Source: Epilithonimonas xixisoli
GTDB lineage: Bacteria; Bacteroidota; Bacteroidia; Flavobacteriales; Weeksellaceae
Direction: 5' to 3'
DNA length: 64,000 nt
Assembly: GCF_004365655.1 (NCBI RefSeq)
Contig: NZ_SOEO01000001.1
Location: forward strand, 992,001 to 1,056,000
A program made the translations under genes and the position numbers. Under the pieces are notes generated by a model, which saw nothing but the letters and a program-made list of their open reading frames with translations, was not told where the DNA came from and did no database searches. This document shows, piece after piece, positions 34,942 through 45,200 of the stretch; the stretch's first letter is position 1, and every line of letters starts with the position of its first letter.

Positions 34942-37545
34942 ATGACTTCACAAGAAATAAGACAGCAATTTTTAGATTTTTTCAAAAGCAAAGAACATCT
35001 CATTGTTCCTTCTGCGCCAATTGTTCTTAAAGATGACCCAACACTGATGTTTTCCAATTCCGGAATGACACAGTTTAAGGACTATTTTTTAGGCTACAAA
35101 GAACCTAAATCTTCCAGAATTGCAGATACTCAAAAATGTCTTAGAGTTTCCGGAAAACACAATGATTTGGACGATGTTGGTCGTGATACCTATCACCACA
35201 CGATGTTTGAGATGTTGGGGAACTGGAGTTTTGGCGATTATTTCAAAAAAGAAGCAATTACTTGGGCGTGGGAATTACTAACCGAAGTTTACAAAATTCC
35301 GAAAGAAAATCTTTATGTGACCATCTTTGAAGGCGACGAAAAAGAGAATCTTGAAAGAGATACAGAAGCTTACGATTTGTGGAAACAATTCATTTCCGAA
35401 GATAGAATCATCAATGGAAATAAAAAAGATAATTTCTGGGAAATGGGAGCGAGTGGACCTTGCGGACCTTGTTCTGAAATTCACGTTGATTTGAGAACTC
35501 CGGAAGAAAAAGCGAAAGTTTCAGGATTAGAATTGGTGAACAATGATCATCCTCAAGTGGTAGAGATCTGGAATCTCGTTTTTATGCAATTCAATAGAAA
35601 AGCAGATGGAAGTTTGGAAAATCTTCCTGCGAAACACATCGATACAGGAATGGGATTTGAGCGTCTTTGTATGGCGCTTCAGCAAAAAGAATCCAATTAT
35701 GACACCGACGTTTTCACGCCTTTGATCGCTAAGGTTGAGGAACTTTCGGGTAAAAAATATACAGGAATTCTAACGGACGAAAAAGACATCGCCATCCGTG
35801 TGGTTGTAGATCACATCCGTGCGGTTTCATTTGCGATTGCTGACGGACAATTGCCTTCCAATGGTGGCGCAGGTTACGTCATCAGAAGGATTTTGAGAAG
35901 AGGAATTTCTTACGCTTACAGATTTTTGGATAGAAAAGAACCTTTCCTTTTTGAATTGGTAGCTGTTCTTCAAAATCAAATGGGCGCATTTTTCCCCGAA
36001 CTTGAAAAACAAGGAAATCTAGTTACAGAAGTGATCAAAAGTGAAGAAGAATCTTTCCTTAAAACAATAGAAAACGGTTTAATTAGAGTTGAAAAATTAA
36101 TTCAACAAACCATTTCTGAAGGCAAGAAAGTTCTACCAAGCGAAGAGGTTTTCGAATTGTATGATACTTATGGTTTCCCAGATGATCTGACGAGAATCAT
36201 CGCAGAAGAAAAAGGTTTGACAATCGATGAAGCTGGTTTCGAAGCCGAAATGGCGAAACAAAAGCAACGTTCCAAAAAAGATTCGGCGGCGAAAGTTTAT
36301 GACTGGGTTGTTTTGGAAGAAAAGCCTGAAACATTCGTTGGTTACGATGTTTTAGAATCCGAAACTTACATCACAAGATATAGAAAAATAGAAAATAAAG
36401 ACGGCGAATTTTATCAAATTGTTTTGAGTAATTCTCCTTTCTATCCGGAAGGTGGTGGACAAGTTGGCGACAAAGGCGTTCTCGAAAATGCAACCGAAAG
36501 TTTAGAAGTTTTGGAAACTAAGAAAGAAAATGGATTGATCATTTCTTTAATTAATGGACTTCCGAAAGATGCAGGTGCAGTTTTCTATGCCAAAGTGAAT
36601 GTGGCTGACAGAAAAAATTCTCAAGCCAATCACTCTGCGACGCACTTGTTGCACGAAGCTTTGAGAGAAGTTCTTGGAACGCACGTGGAGCAGAAAGGTT
36701 CTTATGTTGGTCCTGATTATTTAAGATTCGATTTTTCACATTTCAGTAAAATGACGGAGGGAGAATTGGCTTTGGTTGAGGAAAAAGTAAATGCGAAAAT
36801 CAAAGAGAATTTGGCTTTGCAGGAATTCAGAAATATTCCGATTCAGGAGGCTTTGGACAAAGGCGCAATGGCGCTTTTCGGAGAGAAATATGGCGATAAT
36901 GTAAGAATGATTCAGTTCGGAAGTTCAAAAGAATTATGTGGTGGAACACACGTGAAAACTACGAGCGAAATCGGACATTTCAAACTGACTTCAGAAAGTT
37001 CAACGGCTGCGGGAATCAGAAGGATTGAAGCAATTTCCGGAGAAAAGTCTGAAGAATATTTCAAGAATTTGGAAACTCAAGTTTCTGAAATTTCGCAATT
37101 ATTAAAATCAAAAGATTTAATCAAATCAATTGAAAAATTGTTGGAAGAAAATTCGGCTTTAAAATCTGAAATTGATTCATTCAAAAAAGAAAAGGCGAAA
37201 GGAGAAATTCAAAATTGGAAAAATGATTTCGAAGATAAGAACGGGAAGAAATTATTAGTAAAGAAAACGTCTCTGGATGCAGGTTCTGTGAAAGACATCG
37301 TTTTCCAACTGAAAAAAGATACACCAAATTCTGTCATCATCATTATTTCTGATGCAGGCGAAAAACCAATGGTAACTGTTGGTGTTTCTACGGATTTGGA
37401 ATCAACTTATCACGCTGGAAATATCGTGAAAGAATTGGCAAAAGAAATCCAAGGCGGAGGCGGAGGAAACGCAGGATTTGCAACTGCCGGCGGAAAAAAT
37501 CTTGCAGGGATTGATAATGCTTATCAGAAAGCTTTGGAAATTTAA
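34942..37545 (+). CDS. alaS: Alanine--tRNA ligase
   Basis: This 867-residue class II aminoacyl-tRNA synthetase charges tRNA-Ala. Seen in order: the aminoacylation domain with HLIVPSAPIVLKDDPTLMFS, RIADTQKCLRVSGKHNDLDD and TYHHTMFEMLGNWSFGDYF; FERLCMALQ (motif 3 region); the editing domain with NHSATHLLHEALREVLG (HxxxH zinc site) and KELCGGTHVK; a coiled coil; and the C-Ala domain ending GGGGGNAGFATAGGK. An ATG 18 bases upstream (34924) is also in frame, but MTSQEIRQQFLDFFKS is the usual N-terminus. A near-match -7 box, TAAATTCG, lies at 34884-34891. The gap from 34741 is otherwise A+T-rich with nothing recognisable. Monocistronic, with its own terminator. Confidence 0.97.
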   Translation: MTSQEIRQQFLDFFKSKEHLIVPSAPIVLKDDPTLMFSNSGMTQFKDYFLGYKEPKSSRIADTQKCLRVSGKHNDLDDVGRDTYHHTMFEMLGNWSFGDYFKKEAITWAWELLTEVYKIPKENLYVTIFEGDEKENLERDTEAYDLWKQFISEDRIINGNKKDNFWEMGASGPCGPCSEIHVDLRTPEEKAKVSGLELVNNDHPQVVEIWNLVFMQFNRKADGSLENLPAKHIDTGMGFERLCMALQQKESNYDTDVFTPLIAKVEELSGKKYTGILTDEKDIAIRVVVDHIRAVSFAIADGQLPSNGGAGYVIRRILRRGISYAYRFLDRKEPFLFELVAVLQNQMGAFFPELEKQGNLVTEVIKSEEESFLKTIENGLIRVEKLIQQTISEGKKVLPSEEVFELYDTYGFPDDLTRIIAEEKGLTIDEAGFEAEMAKQKQRSKKDSAAKVYDWVVLEEKPETFVGYDVLESETYITRYRKIENKDGEFYQIVLSNSPFYPEGGGQVGDKGVLENATESLEVLETKKENGLIISLINGLPKDAGAVFYAKVNVADRKNSQANHSATHLLHEALREVLGTHVEQKGSYVGPDYLRFDFSHFSKMTEGELALVEEKVNAKIKENLALQEFRNIPIQEALDKGAMALFGEKYGDNVRMIQFGSSKELCGGTHVKTTSEIGHFKLTSESSTAAGIRRIEAISGEKSEEYFKNLETQVSEISQLLKSKDLIKSIEKLLEENSALKSEIDSFKKEKAKGEIQNWKNDFEDKNGKKLLVKKTSLDAGSVKDIVFQLKKDTPNSVIIIISDAGEKPMVTVGVSTDLESTYHAGNIVKELAKEIQGGGGGNAGFATAGGKNLAGIDNAYQKALEI

Positions 37546-37570
37546 TTTTCAAATTTTATTACACAAAACT

Positions 37571-37602
37571 AAAAGCGTCTCGAAATTTCGAGACGTTTTT
37601 TT
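37571..37602. terminator. Terminator between alaS and the sixA-like gene
   Basis: The 20-bp perfect palindrome centred on CGAAATTTCG (37576-37595) is flanked by A and T runs. It serves alaS and can act in both directions. Confidence 0.85.
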
Positions 37603-37628
37603 ATTATAAATCTTAATAAAATAAATAA

Positions 37629-38111
37629 TTATTTAGCAAAATTCTTTGGCGAATAAAAATATAAGAATTTCTTTTTAGCCGTCGCAAAATTACTCCAATT
37701 GTCGCAATCTATTTGATAAGCAACAACACCGGAAGTTGGGAGATTCACAATTTCGTCTGTCAAAGAGTTGGCAAAGTTGGAAATGCCATTGTTGTGAGAA
37801 AACAATGCTACTGAATTGATGGAATTATCTAAACCAAAAATTAAGCTTTCAAAATTGCTCTCTCGCGGATTGTAAAGTGTCGCATCTGTGTCGTAATGTT
37901 TCTGAAAAACTTCTGAAAAAAGCTCACACGTTTGCTTCGCACGTTCTGCCGGACTTGTGATGAACGCGTCTATTTCTACCGATTTGTCTTTGAGAAGACG
38001 AGCCATTTTTGGGGCGTTGATTCTACCTAAATCGTTGAGCGGACGATCAAAATCTTGAACATCTACAGGCCAATCGCTTTTGGAATGTCTCACGAGTAAA
38101 AGTGTTTTCAT
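37629..38111 (-). CDS. SixA-like histidine phosphatase
   Basis: This 160-residue protein belongs to the histidine phosphatase superfamily. The catalytic RHS motif is at LLVRHSKSDW (His9), followed by DFDRPLNDLGRINAPKMARL. ITSPAERAKQTCELF carries the second conserved arginine region, and ALFSHNNGISNFANSL the second histidine. It most resembles SixA-type cytosolic phosphatases that can act on phosphohistidine proteins; the true substrate here is unknown. There is no signal peptide. It is monocistronic and convergent with alaS. Confidence 0.85.
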   Translation of the reverse strand: MKTLLLVRHSKSDWPVDVQDFDRPLNDLGRINAPKMARLLKDKSVEIDAFITSPAERAKQTCELFSEVFQKHYDTDATLYNPRESNFESLIFGLDNSINSVALFSHNNGISNFANSLTDEIVNLPTSGVVAYQIDCDNWSNFATAKKKFLYFYSPKNFAK

Positions 38112-38569
38112 TCAGAAATAATTAATATAAAATTAAAATTAGATAATATTTTTGATATTTGAATGCTTTTTTGTTATAAAATTTCCTCAATGATGATAAA
38201 GGACATAAAAATGTTGTAGAAAAAATGAGTCTGCGATCTTTTATTATCCATCTTGTTACATTTTTTGAAGCCAATTTATCATTGATATCTTAATTATTCT
38301 CTAAGATTTATCTTGTATGCATTAAGTTGAAATTTTTCACAATTTTTACTGTTACTATTGTGAATATTGAATAAATATTTGTTTAATGTCTTGATATTTG
38401 TATTAATATCAACTTATTGTTATAAAGTTTTTGATTTGTGATTTATTTTAATTTATATTTACCGCTTAAATAAATGATTATCAATCAATACTTTAAAACA
38501 TTAGAAAGTTGCTGCGAATCTGCATTGTTTTGATGTTTGAAATATCATTTTTTTTACTTGTAAACAGTT
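38112..38569. other. 458-base A+T-rich intergenic region
   Basis: I see no gene, RNA or strong hairpin here. It separates the divergent sixA-like gene and the surface-protein locus and presumably holds both promoters, but no full TAnnTTTG box stands out. Confidence 0.6.
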
Positions 38570-39217
38570 GTGGGAACAGAAAAGCATTTTTCAAATCATC
38601 TTTTTTCATTCTTTCTTTTGAGTAAGAAAAAGTTTTTTGGACTTTTATTTTTATGTTTTTTTTGTTTGGTTTCTGCCCACGTTGAGATTGAAAATGGGGA
38701 AAATGTTGAAGTTGAGAATGATTCGGCTTCTGTGGAAAAAATTGAATCAGTTGATCAAATTGAAATCAGCAATCCATCTCAAGTAAAAATCTATGTAACG
38801 GCTGGGACTACGATTGTAAATACGACAGATCAGAAGTTGACAATTGTCCAAATTGAGGCGCCAAAGCAAACCTCTAAAGACAATCATTTTTCAGCTCCAA
38901 AAAAACTTTTAGCCACTAAAAAATCAGTGGTAAAACCGCTGAAAAAAGTGGAACAAAAGAAATATGTGAATGATTATCATTTTTCTGGCGCTATTCCTTC
39001 GCAGATTCATTTTTCTACACTCACAAAAGCAAGCTTTGCAATCCTAAATTTTTCTTCCCAAGAAAAAACGAATAATGGTATTGTAACATTGTTTCTTTTT
39101 GATTTTAAAAATACCAGTATCAATATAGAACCAGAATTATTTTTGTATTCTGATTTTATTTTTTCCAATCTTCATCTTACGACATTCTCTGTAAGACCTC
39201 CGCCGTTTTTGAGTTAA
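38570..39217 (+). CDS. Secreted protein of unknown function upstream of the giant surface protein
   Basis: This 215-residue product has a strong hydrophobic signal segment (KKKFFGLLFLCFFCLVSAHV, about 19-38) and a low-complexity acidic stretch (VEIENGENVEVENDSASVEK). A Lys-rich middle follows (PKKLLATKKSVVKPLKKVEQ), then a Phe-rich end finishing SVRPPPFLS. The frame has no ATG near its start. GTG at 38570 is used here; TTG at 38618 would put the signal peptide almost at the N-terminus and is equally plausible. It lies 82 bases before the giant gene and may be co-transcribed. I do not recognise a domain. Confidence 0.55.
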   Translation: MGTEKHFSNHLFSFFLLSKKKFFGLLFLCFFCLVSAHVEIENGENVEVENDSASVEKIESVDQIEISNPSQVKIYVTAGTTIVNTTDQKLTIVQIEAPKQTSKDNHFSAPKKLLATKKSVVKPLKKVEQKKYVNDYHFSGAIPSQIHFSTLTKASFAILNFSSQEKTNNGIVTLFLFDFKNTSINIEPELFLYSDFIFSNLHLTTFSVRPPPFLS

Positions 39218-39299
39218 AATTTCATTTTTTGAAAATTCTCTTTCTTAGTCAAGGAAGAGATCAATCCTTTTATTACTAATTTTTTATACAATTATAAAA

Positions 39300-42200
39300 A
39301 TGGAGGAATTTTACTCTAAAAATAATACAAACAGGTTTTGGAAAATCTTGCTGATTCTTATCGCTTTTTTCCCGAATCTTATGCTCTCCCAAAGTGTACC
39401 ATCTTCATTAGGTACTACCAACTGTTGGGATTGCGTTCCAAACGTTGGCTGGACAAAAGTATTGGGAACACCAGATGTTTCTGATGCCAACAATGCCGCA
39501 GCAACGACTAATGGTGGTCTTTGGACTGGAAGACCTTTACCTCTGCCTCCCAATGGTCATACGCATTGGATTACAATTCGAGATGTAGGAGGTGCGGGAG
39601 CCGAAGAAATCATCAGAACTACTATTTCTAGTTTGGAAATAGGTAAAGAATACGAAGTAATTGTCTATTCTATGGCTGCGCTAACAGGAACTGCGAGCGG
39701 AGCTTACAGCCGTACTTACATCGATCAGTTTTTCTTCGAAATCGAAGGCGGAACTAGAGTAGCGATCAACGATGTCACCCAAAACAGTTGGGGCGTGAAA
39801 AAGCTAAGATTTACAGCTACATCTACATCCAGAACACTTACATTTTATCCAGGAGCTAACGGAGCTGGAACTGCGGGCTATGAAGCTGTGAACATTTCTC
39901 TTACGGTGAACGCTATCAACTCAGTTCCAATTGCTGTGAACGATAGTCGTACAGTAATAGGAACTAATCCCATTACGTTCAATATTTTGACGAATGATTC
40001 TGATCCAGGTGGTTCTCTGAATGTTAATTCTGTAGATTTGGATCCATCGACGCCGGGACTTCAAAAAACATTTTCCAATGCACAAGGATCTTGGTCAGTT
40101 AACACTGTGGGCGATGTTACCTTTACACCAGCGCCTTATTTTTATGGGACAGCCACGATACCTTACACAGTTGATGATAATTATACAGTGCCGGGATCTA
40201 CGCCTGTTACTTCTGCACCAGCAACCTCATCACCAGCAAATATTTTTGTCTTTGTAAGCTTAGATTCAGATGGTGATGGGGTGACCGATGATGTGGATTT
40301 GGATGATGATAATGATGGGATTTTGGATACTGATGAAGCAGATTGTATCAATAAAGTCACTAATCTATCAGTTTACAATGGTCAGAGTACTTCTCAGGCA
40401 GTACTTAGTGCAAACAACATTACGGTCGGTACTTCCAGAATGCTTGTGACGCACACCACGTTTGGAAACGGGAATATTAATATTAATGAAATAAGTGATA
40501 ATCACGTGCCAGGAGAAGTGGGAATACGATTAGGACACCCAAATAATACAACAAGGACAGAAGATAACAGAATAGAATCTAATTATACTTTTTCTGCTCC
40601 TGTGAGTAATTTTAATTTTAGCCTCCACGATGTAGATGCAGGAGACATTATTAGAGTTATATTATACGATCAAAATGGTAATGTCATTCCTATCGTAAGT
40701 TCTATGTACACAATACTTACGCCAGGATCTGTAAGTTATAGCACTACGAATAATTATTTTCAAGATACAACTGGCTCGGATACATCGGGGACAGTAGGAA
40801 CAATACGTTTTAATCTTACAGGCTATCTAATTTCCAGAATTACACTTCAATATTGGGATTTGGAGGATACAGGAACTTACTCCTTTGTACCACAAACAGG
40901 GCAGGAGTGTAATGGTTCCAAAGATACAGATGGAGATGGAATTCCGGATCGTTTAGATTTGGATAGTGATAATGATGGTTGCCCAGATGCCATTGAAGGT
41001 GCGGGAAATTTAACAACATTGGTAAACTCCTCTATGCCAGGTGGAAATAGTGGTGCAACCAGCGGAACTCACAACCAGCCAGTTATTCAAAATCTTGGAA
41101 ATACTGTTGGGAGCACGGCTACAACAAGAGGAATTCCTACGGTCGCAGGCACGGGACAAGGCTTAGGTCAATCTGCGGATGCTACAAAAAATGACTGTTT
41201 GGATAGCGATGCAGATGGCATTCCCAATTGGCAAGATTTGGATGATGATAACGATGGAATATTAGATGCTTTAGAATCACCAAATTGTTTCTATAATGCT
41301 ACTGAAGCCAACGTAATCACTTCTGTAAAATCCAAATTTAATCCTTCTGCAGGAACTAATATTCCCAATTTGTATGATGCTTCTACAGCGACAGTGTTTA
41401 ACTTCGGCGGTTCGCAAATTGTAAACCCAGATGATGCGTTGTTGACTGTAGAATATATCGTTCCGGTTGCATTAACTAATTTGAATGTAGATCAGCTTGC
41501 TTCCGGATTGATGACTGCTGGCACCAACAGATTTGGAAAATTATTCGGTTCAAATGATGGTGTTAATTATACCGCTTTATCTGCTGCTGGAGGTGGTATT
41601 CGTGTGGATAACACAGGGATTAAAACATTTCCTAATTTGACACCTACTGTTTCATACAAATATTATCAAGTAAGATATGTTGGAACAGTTGCTGCAGGAA
41701 ATACTACATCGGGAATCATCGGGACAGGAAATATAAGAGAAATAACAGGTGATTTCAATGCTGCTGCGTATGTTCCTTCTGCAAATCAAAAACCAGGAGT
41801 TTGTACATCAGACTCAGATGGAGATGGCATTCCAAACCATTTGGATTTAGATTCTGATGGTGATGGATGTACAGATGCTATAGAAGGAGCGGCAACTTTT
41901 ACACCTGCCAATCTTGTGACCGCAACAGGATCAATCTCCACACAGACGCCTAATCAAAATCTTGGTAATACAGTAAACACAACTGTGGGATCTCCAAGTT
42001 ATGGAGTACCTACTATTGCTGGCGCAGGACAAGGCTTGGGAGAATCTCAAAATTCAACCAAGAATGACTGTTTAGATTCTGACGGAGATGGTGTTCCCGA
42101 TCATGCGGATTTGGATGATGATAATGATGGAATTTTAGATGCTGTAGAATCTCCGAACTGTTTTTATACCTCGGCGGAAGCAAACGCAATTTCAAGCGTA

Positions 42201-45200
42201 GTTTCTCCTTTTAATGGAGTGGCGCCAGATCCGCTGGCTGGAAACAATATTCCTACTTTATTTAATGGAAGTACTGCTGATGCAAATCCATTCAATTTTG
42301 CAGCGGCTCAGACTATTACTCCTGGAACAGCAATCTTCACGATTACTTATCCAACTGCTATTGCTTTATCAACATTGACAGTTACACAAACTGCAAATGG
42401 GATGACGCCGGCATCCAGATATGGTGTTTTGTACGGTTCCACAGATGGAGTGAGTTATGTTCCAGTATCAAATACAGCGGGTATATTACTGAATGCAAGT
42501 TCAGTTGCATTTACAGTAACATCATCAACCCCATATCGATATTATCAAATACGGTATATAGGAACTGCTTCTAACGGAAATACAACAAATAGTCTTTTGG
42601 GAACAGTTGCAATTCAAGAAATAGCATCTGTAATTGCAGCGTCTTACATTCCTTCTGCAAATCCAAAACCAGGAATTTGTAGTGCAGATACGGATGCCGA
42701 TGGGATTCCAAATCATTTGGATTTAGATTCTGATAACGACGGTTGTACAGATGCTTATGAAGGTGGCGCAAATATTACAATTGGACAGTTGGTAAATTCA
42801 ACAGGTACAGTTAGTGTGGGATTTGGATCTACAGCTCCCAATCAAAATCTTGGAAACGCTGTTAACACAACTGCAGGATCTGCAAGCTATGGTGTTCCAA
42901 CTATCGTTGGTGCGGGACAATCTCTAGGCGATTCTCAAAACAATTTGCTTAATGAATGTTTGGATTCTGATGGCGACGGTATTCCGGATGTTGCAGATTT
43001 GGATGATGATAATGATGGAATTTTAGATTCAGTAGAAGGTATTTGTACTGCCAATTCTCCATTGAGTTTAACAGGTTGGAAAGCAACAGTTTATGATGCT
43101 CCTGTTATCAATGCTTGGACTCAAATTTCAGCTTCTACATCATTCCCAACAGCTAGTTACGCACCGATAGCAACTTTTGATTATAATGAATTTGCGGGGA
43201 CTAATAATGCATTTAGCATCAATTTCACTGTAACACCTTACGGAATCAATGCAACCCATCCAAAAGTTATAAACTTTTCAGGAACGCCAATATCTTCTGC
43301 AGCTACGAATGAAGATTTTGCTGTATTATTCAGAAAAACAATAGAGTACAGAGAGGCTGGTACTTATGTTTTCAATTTAACGTACGGTGATGATCACGTT
43401 TTTATTTATAAGAACGGAGTTAAGGTCAATCAACAACAAGATGTTTACAACGTAGCACCTCTAAACGGTTTTGCTACCATTTCGGTTGTTGCGGGTGATG
43501 AGATTTCAGTCTTATTAGTTGAAGAAAATCTATATAATACGACCATAAACATAGGAACGTCTAAAACTGCTGGTATATGTTATTTGAATGATACAGATGG
43601 CGATGGGATTCCGAATTATCTAGATTTGGATTCGGATAATGATGGCTGCCCAGATGCAATAGAGGGTGCTTCTACCACTATTACATCTTCAAATCTTGTC
43701 AACTCATCTATGCCTGGAGGTAATTCTGGAGCAACGAGTGGTAATCACAATCAACCCGTAATTCAGAATCTTGGTAATACCGTGAATACAACTTCTGGTT
43801 CTCCAAGTTATGGAGTGCCAACTATTGCTAACGCAGGTCAAGGGATTGGAAATTCTCAAAACTCAAACATCAATGATTGTTTGGATAGCGATGGAGATGG
43901 TGTTCCAAATCATGAGGATTTAGATGATGATAATGATGGAATTTTAGATGCCATAGAATCTCCGAGCTGTTTTTACACATCGGCAGAAGCAAACGTGATT
44001 TCAAGCGTAGTTTCTCCTTTCAATGGAGTTGCACCAGATCCGCTGGCTGGAAACAATATTCCTACTTTATTTAATGGAATTACTGCTGATGCAAATCCAT
44101 TCAATTTTGCAGCGGCTCAGACTATTACTCCTGGAACAGCGATCTTCACTATTACTTATCCAACAGCTATACCTTTATCAACATTGACAGTTACGCAAGC
44201 TGCAAATGGGATGACGCCGACATCTAGATATGGTGTTTTGTATGGTTCCACAGATGGAGTGAGCTATGTGCCAGTATCAAGTACCGCAGGTGTATTACTG
44301 AATACAAATCCAGGCGTTACTTTTACAGTAACATCATCGACACCATATCGATATTATCAAATACGATATATAGGAACGGTTTCTAACGGAAATGCAACAA
44401 ATAGTCTTTTGGGAACAGTTGCAATTCAAGAAATAGCATCCGTAGTTGCAGCGTCTTACATTCCTTCTGCAAATCCAAAACCTGGAATTTGTAGTGCTGA
44501 TACTGATGGCGATGGGATTCCAAATCATTTAGATTTAGATTCGGATGGTGATGGTTGTACAGATGCCATAGAAGGTGGAGCCGCATTTACAACTGCGAAT
44601 CTGGTGACTGCTACAGGAACTATTGCTACACAAACACCAAATCAAAATCTTGGAAATACTGTTGGAAACACGGCAACTACAATGGGTGTTCCAACTATTG
44701 CTACCACAGGGCAAACAATCGGGAATTCTCAGTCACTTTCAAAGAACGACTGTCTGGATTCTGACGGAGATGGTGTTCCGGACTGGGAAGATTTAGATGA
44801 TGACAACGACGGAATTTTAGATTCGGCTGAGTGTCCCCCTGTTTATGCTGATTATACTGCGACTACAATTACTGGAGCAGCAGATCCAATAGCTACAGTT
44901 GCCAATATCAGATGGGGAAGTGTAACAGGAACGCTCATTAGAACTAACAATGGAACAACAGTTAATTCTGCATTAAATTTTTCTACTTTAAATTTTTCCA
45001 ATTCTTCAGTTTTCACACCCGCAGGATCTGCAACCCAGAGTATGATTAGCGAAGGTATTACTGGTTTCAATAACACTAGTAACTTTACAAGATATACTCT
45101 CACATTGGATCAACCGGTTGAAAGTATCACACTTCAACTTGCCAATTGGGACTATATGAGAACACGTTTTGTAGGAAGCCATAGAGAAGAGCGCTTGAGT

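Noticed and set aside
44334..44586. Minus-strand frames within the giant surface gene
   Set aside because: They recur in every repeat copy as shadows of the repeated coding strand and are rich in Ser, Ile, Cys and Trp without sense.
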